In this document: positions 44,001 through 52,345 of the stretch, piece after piece | How the letters are laid out: each line of letters starts with the position of its first letter | Numbering within the stretch: position 1 is the first letter of the stretch | From: Curtobacterium oceanosedimentum | GTDB taxonomy: Bacteria > Actinomycetota > Actinomycetes > Actinomycetales > Microbacteriaceae | NCBI RefSeq assembly: GCF_020297365.1 | Contig: NZ_JAIXIG010000004.1 | Location: 62,001-126,000, forward strand | Direction of reading: 5' to 3' | Length of the DNA: 64,000 bases | Notes under the pieces: model-generated | What the model was told of the DNA's origin: nothing | The model's input: the letters and a program-made list of their open reading frames with translations, nothing else | The model's database searches: none | Translations under genes and position numbers: made by a program

Positions 44001-46542
44001 AGGTGGCGTGGGCCTGCCCGGAGTCGAACAGGATCCCCGCCTGCCCGTGCTCGTACTGCTCCGGGAACGCGCCGTTGCCGTCGTACGACGCCGACGCGGG
44101 GTTGCCGCGCACGTTCTGCCAGTAGTCGCGGACGGCGGCACGCTCGGTGACGTACTGCACCGCTCCGGCCGCCTGCATCGCGTCGTCGCCGAGGACGGTG
44201 CCGAGCAGGAACAGGCCCGCCTCGGACTGGATCGCCTCGGACGACGACTCCTGGTTGTTGCCACCGGGCGAGGACACCCCGCCGGCGTTCGACCGGCCCT
44301 CCCACACCCCGAAGGTGCGCATGTGCGGGAAGCGGTCGTCGTCGCGGTCCCAGTTCGCGTACTGCTTCGCGACCATGGTCGCCATGCCCTGGTACCGGTC
44401 GGCCCAGTCGTGGTCGACCTGCCCGAGCAGGGCCGTCGCGACCGCGAAGTAGCCGTAGTGGAAGTGGTTGTCGTTGAACTGCGCCGACCCGTACGAGTCC
44501 GCGAAGCCGATGAGCGCCTTCCACGTCGGGTACATCGCGAAGAAGTGCTCGGACTCGCCGGCGCTGTAGGTGTACCAGTCGGTCAGGGCCCGTTCGAGCG
44601 TGTCCTGCAGCGTCCGGGCGTCCTCGTCGGCACCGATCTCGCGCGCGATGGTCATGTACTCGGCGAGCTGCAGGACGTCCTTGCCGCCCCAGTAGGTGTC
44701 ACCGCCGTAGGTGGTCTTCGCGGCGTAGTCGTGCAGGTACTCGCGCATGACGTCGTCGGAGTACGGGGAGTCACCGACCGCCTCGGGTGTGGCGCCGATC
44801 GGGGTGATGCCGGTGAACCGGTAGTCGAGCGTCCAGCCGCCGTGCCCGACGGTGGTCCGCATGGTGCCGCGCGGGGTGGCGTACGTGGCGCCGGTGAAGC
44901 GCAGGTTCGTCGTGGCGTCGGCGTACTGGTGCTGCAGCCAGCCCTGCACGGTGTCGTGGTCGTCGCCCTGCAGTGGGTCGGTGCGGATCGACCACTGCTG
45001 GCGGACGTTGGCCGCGGCCGGGTCGTACGAGTACGTCATGGTGGTGTCGCGGGGGACGGCGAAGGCCGTGCGGTGCAGGTCGTCGAGCGTCAGCCCGTCC
45101 TCGGGCACGGCGCTCAGCACCAGGTACGGGGTGTCCGCGGACGCCTCGAGCACGTTCCCGACCCGGGTGAAGGTGGTCCGGTCCGGCGCGTGGACGCCGA
45201 ACACGTGGCCGTCCTGGCGGATCTCGAACCGGTCCGTCGTGGCCGGCAGGTCGATCGCCCGCCCGTCGCCGTCGGTGATCTCGGCGCCGTCCTGCAGGGT
45301 CAGGCGCGGGGTCATGCCGTGGAACTCGAACCACTCGTAGGGCGAACCCTGCACGCTCGTCACGTCCATGTACTGGCCGCCGGGACCGTCCTGCGGCATC
45401 CGCCAGCTGACGTTCCAGTCGCCCCAGCGCAGCGCGTCGGCCTGCTTCGCGGAGAACGTCGTCGAGAAGCGCTCGGCCACGCCGTCCGGCGCGTCGGTCA
45501 GCAGCACCTGGTCGACCAGCACGTGCGCCCACCCGGCGCGCAGGTCGTCGACGATCCGCAGCTGCGCGGCCCGGCCCTGGTACCCGGAGACGTCCCAGCT
45601 GTCCCAGCGCAGCTGTTCGCCGTCGCGCCCGGTGCTGCTGGCGACGACCTCGCCGTCGACCACGAGCTGCACGGCCTCGTGGTCGGGGTGCCGACCGCCG
45701 CCCACCAGGAACGCCAGGGTGGACCGGTCGATGGTGAAGGTCGGCGAGGTGAGCGTGCCGGTCGCGCCGTCGCCGTCCTCGTCGGTGAACGAGTTGAGGA
45801 AGCGTCCGCCGAGCCACCCGGACACCGCGCTCTGTCCGGACGCCGTGCCGGTCGCGGTGGCCGTGAAGGCGTCGCCGGTCGCGGTCCAGCCGTCGGGCAG
45901 GCCGTCCTCGAAGTCGGCGAGGACCCGGTCGCTCGCGTCCGGGGTCGGCTCGACGGTCCCGCCCACCGTCACCGGCGCTTCGAGCCGCATGGCGGTGCCG
46001 TCGTCGTTCCAGCGCGTGGGGATCGAGACCTTCGTGCCGGCCGCGCTGTTCGACGACACGAACGGGTACGCCCACATGTCGCCGGAGTACCTGCTGACGA
46101 GCAGGTCGGTCCACCACTGGTTCGTCGGGACGGGCTCGCCGGCCCGCGAGGGGTCGATGTACAGCTTCTGGTCCAGCGTCTTCCGCACGTCCGCGATGTC
46201 GGTGATCTCGTCGGGCGGTGTCGGTGCGTACGAGCCGTCACCCACCCGTACGCCGTCGGCAGCGGGGCGGGCGCGGGACGGGCCTCCCGGCTGCTCGACG
46301 GCGGCAGCGGAACCGGCGGCGGCGGAACCGGCGGCGGCGGAACCGGCGGCGGCGGAACCGGCGGCAGCGGAACCGGCGGCGGCCGGCCCATCGGCCGGCG
46401 AACGCGGCGCGTCGTCGGTCGCGGCGGTCGCCGGCGTGACGGCGACGGCCAGCAGCGTGGCGGCGGTCAGTGCGCCGGCGATGGCGGCGAGGGCCGCTGC
46501 GCGGAACGATCGGCTTCGGACGGCGGGACGCGGTGCGGTCAC
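41026..46542 (-). CDS. Secreted GH81 endo-beta-1,3-glucanase with inserted lectin-like and three F5/8C domains
   Basis: A 1838-aa secreted enzyme. The signal peptide ends near PATA (40). An (AAAGS) repeat tract (about 54-82) leads to GH81, which cleaves beta-1,3-glucan internally. GH81 begins PTNQWWTDLLVSRYSG (about 139); FNDNHFHYGYF (about 690) and NNQESSSEAI (about 762) mark its catalytic region. The N-terminal beta domain is interrupted (about 205-350) by a domain like that of levanases: FEDGLPDGWTATG, QSAVSGWLGGRFLNSF, FLVGGGRHPDH. Behind GH81 come Ig-like and discoidin domains. Ig-like domains lie at about 1177, 1262 and 1479; F5/8C discoidin domains at about 1352, 1577 and 1712 (each with N/K-A-V-D-G-D and RW). 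There is no sorting signal, so the enzyme is released and binds glycans. Single gene; no operator recognised. Confidence 0.92.
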   Translation of the reverse strand: MTAPRPAVRSRSFRAAALAAIAGALTAATLLAVAVTPATAATDDAPRSPADGPAAAGSAAAGSAAAGSAAAGSAAAGSAAAVEQPGGPSRARPAADGVRVGDGSYAPTPPDEITDIADVRKTLDQKLYIDPSRAGEPVPTNQWWTDLLVSRYSGDMWAYPFVSSNSAAGTKVSIPTRWNDDGTAMRLEAPVTVGGTVEPTPDASDRVLADFEDGLPDGWTATGDAFTATATGTASGQSAVSGWLGGRFLNSFTDEDGDGATGTLTSPTFTIDRSTLAFLVGGGRHPDHEAVQLVVDGEVVASSTGRDGEQLRWDSWDVSGYQGRAAQLRIVDDLRAGWAHVLVDQVLLTDAPDGVAERFSTTFSAKQADALRWGDWNVSWRMPQDGPGGQYMDVTSVQGSPYEWFEFHGMTPRLTLQDGAEITDGDGRAIDLPATTDRFEIRQDGHVFGVHAPDRTTFTRVGNVLEASADTPYLVLSAVPEDGLTLDDLHRTAFAVPRDTTMTYSYDPAAANVRQQWSIRTDPLQGDDHDTVQGWLQHQYADATTNLRFTGATYATPRGTMRTTVGHGGWTLDYRFTGITPIGATPEAVGDSPYSDDVMREYLHDYAAKTTYGGDTYWGGKDVLQLAEYMTIAREIGADEDARTLQDTLERALTDWYTYSAGESEHFFAMYPTWKALIGFADSYGSAQFNDNHFHYGYFAVATALLGQVDHDWADRYQGMATMVAKQYANWDRDDDRFPHMRTFGVWEGRSNAGGVSSPGGNNQESSSEAIQSEAGLFLLGTVLGDDAMQAAGAVQYVTERAAVRDYWQNVRGNPASASYDGNGAFPEQYEHGQAGILFDSGQAHATYFSGDPAWIFGIQWMPIAPWFDYFGWDPGFSEALMREMMAARPQVLGQAGVTDGNVARIQMLTKKWWGVGTYGDTEITRDRPAAIRELQDAIRAVETNHPGYVTRRTADNPLYDRATDTLFVRVSDDGRVEFPDRYWSPDTLPAALVPAELDGPTADRRPQDWPTPSPLMPFLVDDFRADTDTIDRLYGVDLTDHTPGEDTEHAAAVFSGMGDALGNVVLGFLGQYDPDTYADVHAALWAADDPAVTGQSMAGIVYHQAMSNRTVGTEVTDRHTSAPLSQVFEAADGTISYVVANPDTVQHTYDVYEGDEVIGQIAVPAQSQITSHLDARLTEVVVSADGDPKTIVPGATTTFTATGFDQYGATVDLHDVTWSTDTGTISDTGVHRASARAERATVTATVGDVRGTYAFRVAPAPVLTGIDVAPGFDRLVVGTPQRFRATGHDQYGDPAALPADLTWSYTGDGTAAADGTVTTTASGSGHVVVTGGDVEGSAVVASVTALPDAASGADVVATTTDGGNTAAKAVDGDRSTRWESAHGVDDVDYTIDLGRQTDVDTVQVDWENAAAARWVLQVRNAADEPWRDVRTVDKTTADADTVPVGTSARFVRLHMTERLTGYGYSIWEVRVSGTPSASTVDVSDVLVGPRAATVRPSDDLRLTAYGFDDDGYGGRLDPARVAWSVTGGGSVDDGLVTAPADGGATATVTATVGAASGRATVTTLDEPTDAPAAPGPSRDVAAGKPVTTSSDERGDLSGGNAVDGDGGTRWSSAARDGEWLAVDLGQVVPVDQVQVDWEAAFAEAYRIQVRADADDPWRTVTEEQHGTGGEVSHRLDDVTGRYVRLVADRRHTDFGSSLWDLRVFSTQGAPTPDLARRATVSSSADESASVPARNAVDGDPGSRWASGHTDDQWLAVDLGAPHRLHGAVIRWEDAFGRAYRIEGRNAGDDGWTTLATETDGDGGTDTLALDGSWRWVRLHGVDRATPYGYSVHDLEIR
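46297..46385 (-). repeat. 15-bp in-frame tandem repeat in GH81 gene
   Basis: About five to six copies of a 15-base unit (GGAACCGGCGGCGGC on the + strand) encode successive Ala-Ala-Ala-Gly-Ser units just after the signal peptide. Copies differ only by GGC/AGC changes. Change in copy number would alter linker length without shifting the frame. Confidence 0.9.
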
Positions 46543-46713
46543 CGGGGACTCCTTGTCGGAGGGGTTCGGCCGGACGCGACGAGGTCGGCCGCGGTCGGCT
46601 GGGTCAGGTGGTGCGGGGCCTGCACTCGGACTGATCGGCAGCGTCGCGCGCGCCGTCAGCAGTCGGGGTCACCGCGTTGGCGTGCCGCCCCGCTGGGTCC
46701 TACGGTGGTGGCC

Positions 46714-47868
46714 GTGCCGACGATCGGACTGCGCCGGATGGTGCCACGCGACCCCGACCAGCGGCACCGTGCCGCCAGCCCCCTGGAGCTGCTGTTCGAC
46801 CTGGTGTTCGTGGTGGCGGTGGGCTTCGCCGCGACGAACCTGCACGAGATCGAGGTCGAGGGACACGTCACCTCCGCCGTCCTGTCCTACGGGCTGGTGT
46901 TCTTCTCGATCTGGTGGGCGTGGATGAACTTCACGTGGTTCGCCACGTCGTTCGACACCGACGACTGGCTCTACCGCGTGATGACGTTCGTGCAGATGGC
47001 CGGGGTGCTCGTGCTCGCCGCCGGGGTGCACGCGGCCATGGTCGAGAACGACTTCACGATCGGCATCACCGGCTACGTCGTCATGCGGCTGGCGCTCGTC
47101 GGGCAGTGGGTCCGCGCTGCGGCCTCGACGAGCCGCCACCGGCGCACCGCCCTCCGGCACGCCGTCGGCATCACCGTGGTCCAGGTGCTCTGGGTGGTCT
47201 CGCTCGCCCTGCCCGACGACGTCTGGGCGTACTCCGCGCCGTTCCTCGTGCTCGGTGAGCTGCTCGTGCCGGTCTGGGCGCAGACCACGACGGGCACCGC
47301 GCCGTGGCACACCCGGCACCTGGCCGAGCGGTTCTCGCTGTTCACCCTCATCGTCCTGGGCGAGGGACTGGTGGCCTCGGCCGGCGCGGTGATCGACGCC
47401 CTCGCCGACACCGAGCACCTCGGGGCACTGCTGGCACTCGCGGGCTGCGGACTCGTCATCACCGTCGGGATGTGGTGGATCTACTTCTCCCGCGAGCAGC
47501 ACGCGCACATCCGCTCGCTGCCCACCGCGCTCGTCTTCGGCTACGGGCACTCCGTCGTGTTCGCGGCCGCCGGTGCCCTGCCGGCCGGCATCGAGGTCGC
47601 GGTCAGCGCCGACGCCGGACACGTCGAGCTGTCGTCCGCCTCGGTCGCCGCGACCGTCGCGGTGCCGGTCGCCGTGTTCGTGCTGTCGATCTGGGCGCTC
47701 GCGATCCGGCCGTCGCTGTCGGGCCGGGCCAACGCCGTGGTGGTGGTCCTGACGATCGTGGTCCTCGCGTCGATCGCGGTACCGGCGGTGTCGCTGCCGG
47801 TCACCGCGCTCGCCGTGGCGGCGGTGGTCGTGACCCTCGAGGTCGCGTCGGCACGGACCGGGACCTGA
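46714..47868 (+). CDS. ltrA: Low temperature requirement protein A (LtrA) family membrane protein
   Basis: About 384 aa from a GTG at 46714; GTG 46705 or ATG 46738 are possible. The family start RMVPRDPDQRHRAASPLELLFDLVFVVAVG is clear, followed by WAWMNFTWFATSFDTDDW, ERFSLFTLIVLGEGL and WWIYFSREQHAHIR. Roughly ten membrane helices are predicted. LtrA was named for growth at low temperature in Listeria; the molecular function is unknown. It is transcribed away from the GH81 gene. The 170 bases between hold nothing recognised. Confidence 0.9.
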   Translation: MPTIGLRRMVPRDPDQRHRAASPLELLFDLVFVVAVGFAATNLHEIEVEGHVTSAVLSYGLVFFSIWWAWMNFTWFATSFDTDDWLYRVMTFVQMAGVLVLAAGVHAAMVENDFTIGITGYVVMRLALVGQWVRAAASTSRHRRTALRHAVGITVVQVLWVVSLALPDDVWAYSAPFLVLGELLVPVWAQTTTGTAPWHTRHLAERFSLFTLIVLGEGLVASAGAVIDALADTEHLGALLALAGCGLVITVGMWWIYFSREQHAHIRSLPTALVFGYGHSVVFAAAGALPAGIEVAVSADAGHVELSSASVAATVAVPVAVFVLSIWALAIRPSLSGRANAVVVVLTIVVLASIAVPAVSLPVTALAVAAVVVTLEVASARTGT

Positions 47869-47870
47869 CG

Positions 47871-47924
47871 GATGACGGACGGGAGGCAGGGTGCCAGCCG
47901 GCACCGTGCCTCCCGTCCGTCATC
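47871..47924. repeat. Intergenic palindrome family A copy
   Basis: Arms GATGACGGACGGGAGGC and GCCTCCCGTCCGTCATC pair perfectly at the ends; the centre (GGGTGCCAGCCGGCACC) has one mismatch pair. It begins 2 bases behind the ltrA stop, between two convergent genes, an ideal place for a bidirectional terminator. Confidence 0.9.
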
Positions 47925-47981
47925 GGTCACGTCGACGGCCGGCACCGGTCCGCGGGGACCGGCCGCCGGTCGCGGCCGTCG

Positions 47982-49808
47982 TCAGCGCTCCGGGCGCTCG
48001 GGCGTGCCGCTGTCCGCTGCCGGACGTGCGTCCAGGCTGCTGTCCATCGCGGGGTCGGGCGAGACCGCCTCGGTCCGGACCGGGAAGTCGTCGATCGCCG
48101 ACGCCTGCACGGTCGGCGCGGTCGTCTGCCGGCCGCCCCGCACCCGGTTGCGCACGGCCGACCAGGGCCGGGCGAACCCGCTGCGCGGTCCACGCTCGTT
48201 CGGTGCCTCGACCTCGAGCCCGTAGTAGGCGCCGACGTGCTCGAGCAGGACCTCGCGCTCGGCCTTGTCGTACGCACGCCGTTCGCGGGTGAAGGCGATG
48301 ATCGTCGACCAGCACGTCAACAGCAGCACGACGCTGAACGGCAGCGCGGTGGTGATCGCCGCCGTCTTCAGCGCGTTCAGGCCACCGCTGACGAGCAGCG
48401 CGACCGCGAGCAGCGCCGCGACCCCGGCGAAGAAGACCCGCAGCCAGTTCTTCGGCTCGATGTCGCCACCCGACGCGATCATCGCCATCACGAGCGCACC
48501 GGAGTCCGACGAGGTCACGAAGAACACACCGATGAGCAGGATCGCGCCGTAGGTCAGCACCATGCCGGCGGGCAGGTCGCCGAGCAGGCCGAACAGCGAC
48601 CCCTCGATGTCGACCGTGCCGTCCGAGCCGATCAGGCCGCCCGAGCCGTCGGTCTGGCGGTGGATCGCGGTGCCGCCCAGGACGGCGAACCACAGGAACG
48701 TGAGTGCGGTCGGCACGAGCAGGACGCCGAAGACGAACTGCCGGACGGTGCGGCCCTTGGAGATGCGCGCGATGAAGACCCCGACGAACGGCGCCCACGA
48801 CATCCACCAGCCCCAGTAGAACGTGGTCCAGGCGCCCTGCCAGGCCTCGCCCTCGGCGCCCTGCTGGGCGGTGACGTTGAACGACAGGCCGACGACGTTC
48901 TGCAGGTAGGAGCCGATCGACTGCACGAAGTCGCGCAGCAGGAACTGGGTCGGGCCGACGATGAGCACGAACAGCAGCAGCGCCGCGGCGAGCAGCAGGT
49001 TGAAGTTCGACAGGATCTTCATGCCCTTGGCGACGCCGGTCACGAGCGAGACGATCGTGACCGCCGTGATGACCGCGATGATGGCGATCTGGCTGACGAT
49101 CCCGCTGTCGGCGATGCCGGCGCTCTCGAGCCCGGCGCCGATCTGGATCACGCCGAGGCCGAGGGAGGTCGCGACACCGAACAGGGTGCCGACCAGGGCG
49201 ATGACGTCGATCAGGTTGCCCCAGCCGCCGCGCACGCGGTTGCCGAGCAGGGGCTCGAGGGCCCAGCGGATGGAGACCGGGCGTCCACGACGGTGGATCG
49301 CGTACGCCAGGGCGAGTCCGAGCACCACGTAGATGGCCCAGGCGTGCAGGCCCCAGTGCAGGAACGTCTGGGTCAGGGCCTGCTGCGCGAGCTCCTTCTC
49401 GGTGCCGGTGACACCGGGCCGCGGTGAGGCGAAGTGGCTGAGCGGCTCGGACACCCCGTAGAAGACGAGGCCGATGCCCATGCCGGCGGCGAAGAGCAGC
49501 GAGAACCACGAGCCGGTCGAGAACTCGGGCTCGTCCTGGTCCTTGCCGAGCTTGATGTCACCGAACCGGCTGAAGCCGACGAACAACGAGAAGCCGACGA
49601 AGAACGCGGCGATGAGCACGTAGTACCAGCTGAAGTTCTCGACGATGCCGTCCTGCAGCCCGAGGAACAGTGCCTCGGCGGTCGAGGGCGAGATCAGGGT
49701 GAAGGCCACGAACCCCAGCACGATGACGGCGGCGGGCCAGAACACCCACCGCCGCAACTGGGGTGTCGTGGTCACGGGTCCGGGCAGGGGAGGAGTGGTG
49801 CTTGCCAT
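47982..49808 (-). CDS. BCCT-family (betaine/choline/carnitine) transporter
   Basis: A 608-aa secondary transporter with 12 helices; ATG at 49808 (ATG at 49817 also possible). The family signature GWWMSWAPFVGVFIARISKGRTVRQF is intact. WYYVLIAAFFVGFSLFVGFS, FAAGMGIGLVFYGVSEPLSHF (Gly-rich TM2 start) and VTSSDSGALVMAMIASGG agree. A long C-terminal tail (about 80 residues, acidic) may sense osmotic strength, as in BetP. It likely imports glycine betaine or a related osmolyte. The substrate aromatic box is only partly visible (FYWGWWMSW). Confidence 0.93.
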   Translation of the reverse strand: MASTTPPLPGPVTTTPQLRRWVFWPAAVIVLGFVAFTLISPSTAEALFLGLQDGIVENFSWYYVLIAAFFVGFSLFVGFSRFGDIKLGKDQDEPEFSTGSWFSLLFAAGMGIGLVFYGVSEPLSHFASPRPGVTGTEKELAQQALTQTFLHWGLHAWAIYVVLGLALAYAIHRRGRPVSIRWALEPLLGNRVRGGWGNLIDVIALVGTLFGVATSLGLGVIQIGAGLESAGIADSGIVSQIAIIAVITAVTIVSLVTGVAKGMKILSNFNLLLAAALLLFVLIVGPTQFLLRDFVQSIGSYLQNVVGLSFNVTAQQGAEGEAWQGAWTTFYWGWWMSWAPFVGVFIARISKGRTVRQFVFGVLLVPTALTFLWFAVLGGTAIHRQTDGSGGLIGSDGTVDIEGSLFGLLGDLPAGMVLTYGAILLIGVFFVTSSDSGALVMAMIASGGDIEPKNWLRVFFAGVAALLAVALLVSGGLNALKTAAITTALPFSVVLLLTCWSTIIAFTRERRAYDKAEREVLLEHVGAYYGLEVEAPNERGPRSGFARPWSAVRNRVRGGRQTTAPTVQASAIDDFPVRTEAVSPDPAMDSSLDARPAADSGTPERPER

Positions 49809-49904
49809 GCCCGCCATGGTGCCCGGAGTCGAAGCTGTGTGTCCGGACAGGTGCGCTGTGGAGGGGATCCGCCGGCGTCCCACGGGCGCGTCGCCGACCA
49901 CCTG

Positions 49905-49949
49905 ACGGGCGGGAGGCGCGGGTCGACGCCGCCCCGTGCCTCCCGTCCG
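49905..49949. repeat. Intergenic palindrome family A, degenerate copy
   Basis: GGGAGGCGCGGG on the left and CCCCGTGCCTCCCGTCC on the right still pair, but the centre GGTCGACGCC has replaced the usual core. It lies between the BCCT gene and the LacI-controlled operon. Confidence 0.65.
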
Positions 49950-49978
49950 CGGGGCGCACCGGATCACCGTCGGCTGCG

Positions 49979-50016
49979 ATTACAACGTTGACTCTGGCTT
50001 TACAGCGCTGTAAACA
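49979..50016 (+). promoter_or_regulatory. Promoter with tandem LacI-type operators
   Basis: TTGACT (49988-49993), a 17-base spacer and TAAACA (50011-50016) form a near-consensus sigma-A promoter. TTTACAGCGCTGTAAA (49999-50014), a perfect 16-bp palindrome, covers the spacer and most of the -10. A weaker related site (TTACAACGTTGA, about 49980-49991) overlaps the -35; the two centres are 20 bp apart, on the same face of the helix. Repression by the LacI protein encoded at 55837-56883 is the natural reading. Confidence 0.82.
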
Positions 50017-50054
50017 AGAACCTGCGCGACGACGCGCAACGAGGGAGAGACCCG

Positions 50055-51362
50055 ATGGTGGGAAGCAGGACCGCAACACTCCAGGCCGCGCTGAGCCGGC
50101 GGGGGTTCCTCGCGGGCGCGGCCGGTGGCATCGCACTCGGCACGATGGCGCTCGCCGGGTGCGCGACACCGGGTCGGGCCGCCGGTGGCACCACGACGCT
50201 CCGCTTCTACGAGCAGAAGCAGGAGGTCATCGCGTACTTCGACGAGCTGCTGCGACGGTTCGAGGGCGAGCACGCCGGCATGTCGGTCGTGCACGACAGC
50301 ACGGCGGCGATCGCCCCGCAGTTCGTGCGCGGCGAACCGGCCGACGTCGGGTGCTTCAACGACAACCTCGAGCTCGCGCGGTACATCTCGCGCGGCGTGC
50401 TCAGCGACCTGAGCGACCTGCCGTCGGCAGCGCGGGTCCGACCGGACATCGACACCCTGACCAACCAGTACGCCACGTTCGAGGGCCGCACGAGCGTGCT
50501 GCCGTACTCGCTCGCCGCGGCCGGCGTGATCTACAACAAGCGGATCTTCGCCGACCACGACCTGCCGGTGCCGACCACGTGGGACGACTTCGTCGAGGTC
50601 TGCCGCACCCTGCAGAAGGCCGGCATCACCCCGATCTACGCGACCGACCGCGACACGTGGACCCTCTGGCAGGGCCTGTTCGACTACTCGGTGGGCAGCC
50701 TCGTCGACACCGGGTCGTTCTTCCGCAAGATGAAGGCGCTCGGCACCGACGTCGGCCCCGACTCCGAGGTGTCGTTCGAGCAGGACTTCGCCGTGCCGAT
50801 GGAGCGCGCGAAGACCATCTCGTCGTTCTTCAACCCGGACCACGCCACCCGCGCCTACGCCGACGGCAACCTGGCGTTCGGCAAGGGCGAGGCCGCGATG
50901 TACCTGCAGGGCCCGTGGGCGCTCGGCCAGATCGCCCTCGTCGACGAGGAGCTGCCCGTCGGCACGTTCGCGCTGCCGGTGTCGAACGACCCGGCCGACC
51001 GCAAGGCCCGGGTCAACATCGACCTCGGCCTCTGGATCCCGACGGCGTCCGAGCACCCGGACGAGGCGAAGGAGCTCGTCGAGTTCCTCATGCAGCCCGA
51101 GGTCATCGACGCCTACAACCGCGACAACCTGGCGTACTCGCCCACCAAGGACGCACCCCCGCAGCAGGACGAGCGCCTCGCCGGACTGCAGCAGTACGTC
51201 GACGACGCCGCGTTCTACCAGGGCGCCGGCACGTTCATCCCGACCTCGATCCCGCTCGGCAACTACCTGCAGTCGGCGATCCGGAGCGGGGACTTCACCT
51301 CGATGCTGCGGCGGCTCGACGCGGACTGGCGTCGGCTCGCCGGCCGGTCGGCCACGGTCTGA
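50055..51362 (+). CDS. Carbohydrate ABC transporter substrate-binding lipoprotein
   Basis: A 435-aa extracellular solute-binding protein of family 1. It begins with SRRGFLAGAAGG, a twin-arginine-like signal, and ends the signal with lipobox MALAGC. The typical two-lobe fold follows: LRFYEQKQEVIAYFDELLRRFE, VLPYSLAAAGVIYNKRIFADHDLPVPTTWDDFVEVC, FGKGEAAMYLQGPWALGQI and LGLWIPTASEHPDEAKELVEFLM. It binds an oligosaccharide, probably released by the wall GH31. GAGGGAGAG precedes the ATG. First gene of the operon, 37 bases behind the LacI-site promoter. Confidence 0.93.
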   Translation: MVGSRTATLQAALSRRGFLAGAAGGIALGTMALAGCATPGRAAGGTTTLRFYEQKQEVIAYFDELLRRFEGEHAGMSVVHDSTAAIAPQFVRGEPADVGCFNDNLELARYISRGVLSDLSDLPSAARVRPDIDTLTNQYATFEGRTSVLPYSLAAAGVIYNKRIFADHDLPVPTTWDDFVEVCRTLQKAGITPIYATDRDTWTLWQGLFDYSVGSLVDTGSFFRKMKALGTDVGPDSEVSFEQDFAVPMERAKTISSFFNPDHATRAYADGNLAFGKGEAAMYLQGPWALGQIALVDEELPVGTFALPVSNDPADRKARVNIDLGLWIPTASEHPDEAKELVEFLMQPEVIDAYNRDNLAYSPTKDAPPQQDERLAGLQQYVDDAAFYQGAGTFIPTSIPLGNYLQSAIRSGDFTSMLRRLDADWRRLAGRSATV

Positions 51363-51388
51363 GCCGGACCAGGACAGGAGCACTCCCC

Positions 51389-52345
51389 ATGACCATGCAG
51401 ACCCCGCTCTCCCGCGACACCGACCCGCAGCGTTCCGGGCCGGCGACCGCGGCCGCCCGCACGCACCGCCGTGCCGGGTCCCTCCGGCGCACGGAGGGCA
51501 TGTACTACCTGTTCCTCGTGCCGGCCCTCGTGCTGTTCACGGCCTTCGTCGTCGCGCCCGCCTGCGTCGGCGTCTTCTACAGCTTCACCGACTACCTCGG
51601 GTTCGGGCAGTGGAACTTCCTCGGCATCGAGAACTACACGGCGCTCGTGTCCGACCCGGCGATCGTGGCGTCCTACGGGTTCACGCTCGGATTCGCCGTC
51701 GTCACCGTCATCGTGACGCAGGTGATCGCGCTGACCCTGGCGATCGCGCTCGCCAAGCGCATCCGGTTCGCCGCCGGTCTGCGGTCGGTGTTCGTCATCC
51801 CGATGGTGATCTCCGGGATCATCGTCGCCTACGTGTTCAACTTCCTGTTCTCGAACACCGTGCCGGCCCTGGCGACGAGCGTCGGCTTCGGCCCCCTCGA
51901 GCAGAGCATCCTCGGCGACCCGAACCTCGCCTGGCTCGCGATCGTCATCGTGTCCGCCTGGCAGACGGTGCCCGGCGCGTTGCTCATCTACACCGCGGGA
52001 CTCACCTCGATCCCCGAGGAGCTGTACGAGGCCAGTTCGCTCGACGGCGCGACCGGATGGAAGCAGCTGCGCGCGATCACGCTGCCGCTGCTCGGCGGCT
52101 TCATCGTGATCAACACCGTGCTCGGCGTGAAGGGCTACCTCGGCGCCTACGACGTCATCGTCGGTCTGACGAACGGCGGACCGGGCAGCGCGACCAGCAG
52201 CGTCGCGATGACGATCTTCGGCGGCTTCACCGGTGGCGACTACGCCTACCAGATGGCCAACGCGACCGTCTTCTTCATCATCACCGTCCTCATCTCCGTG
52301 CTGCAGCTCGCGGCGACCCGCGGAAGGAACCTGCGACTCGCATGA
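51389..52345 (+). CDS. Carbohydrate ABC transporter permease (MalF type)
   Basis: A 318-aa permease from the ATG at 51389 (GGACAGGAG upstream). Six helices are predicted, and the cytoplasmic EAA loop reads EELYEASSLDGATGWKQLRAITLPLL. No ATPase gene is in the operon, so the transporter must share an MsiK-type ATPase encoded elsewhere, as is common in actinobacteria. The stop overlaps the next permease start (ATGA). Confidence 0.94.
   Translation: MTMQTPLSRDTDPQRSGPATAAARTHRRAGSLRRTEGMYYLFLVPALVLFTAFVVAPACVGVFYSFTDYLGFGQWNFLGIENYTALVSDPAIVASYGFTLGFAVVTVIVTQVIALTLAIALAKRIRFAAGLRSVFVIPMVISGIIVAYVFNFLFSNTVPALATSVGFGPLEQSILGDPNLAWLAIVIVSAWQTVPGALLIYTAGLTSIPEELYEASSLDGATGWKQLRAITLPLLGGFIVINTVLGVKGYLGAYDVIVGLTNGGPGSATSSVAMTIFGGFTGGDYAYQMANATVFFIITVLISVLQLAATRGRNLRLA

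Noticed and set aside
40279-46700. A plus-strand open frame of more than 6 kb antisense to GH81
   Set aside because: High GC keeps antisense frames open. Its translation is Arg/Val/Gly-rich without domains, and GH81 on the other strand is clearly real. Only its last part (from about 46714) is a gene, ltrA.
49980-51383. Minus-strand frame antisense to the ABC binding-protein gene
   Set aside because: Val/Arg/Asp-rich shadow without motifs; the plus strand holds a clear lipoprotein with promoter and operator.
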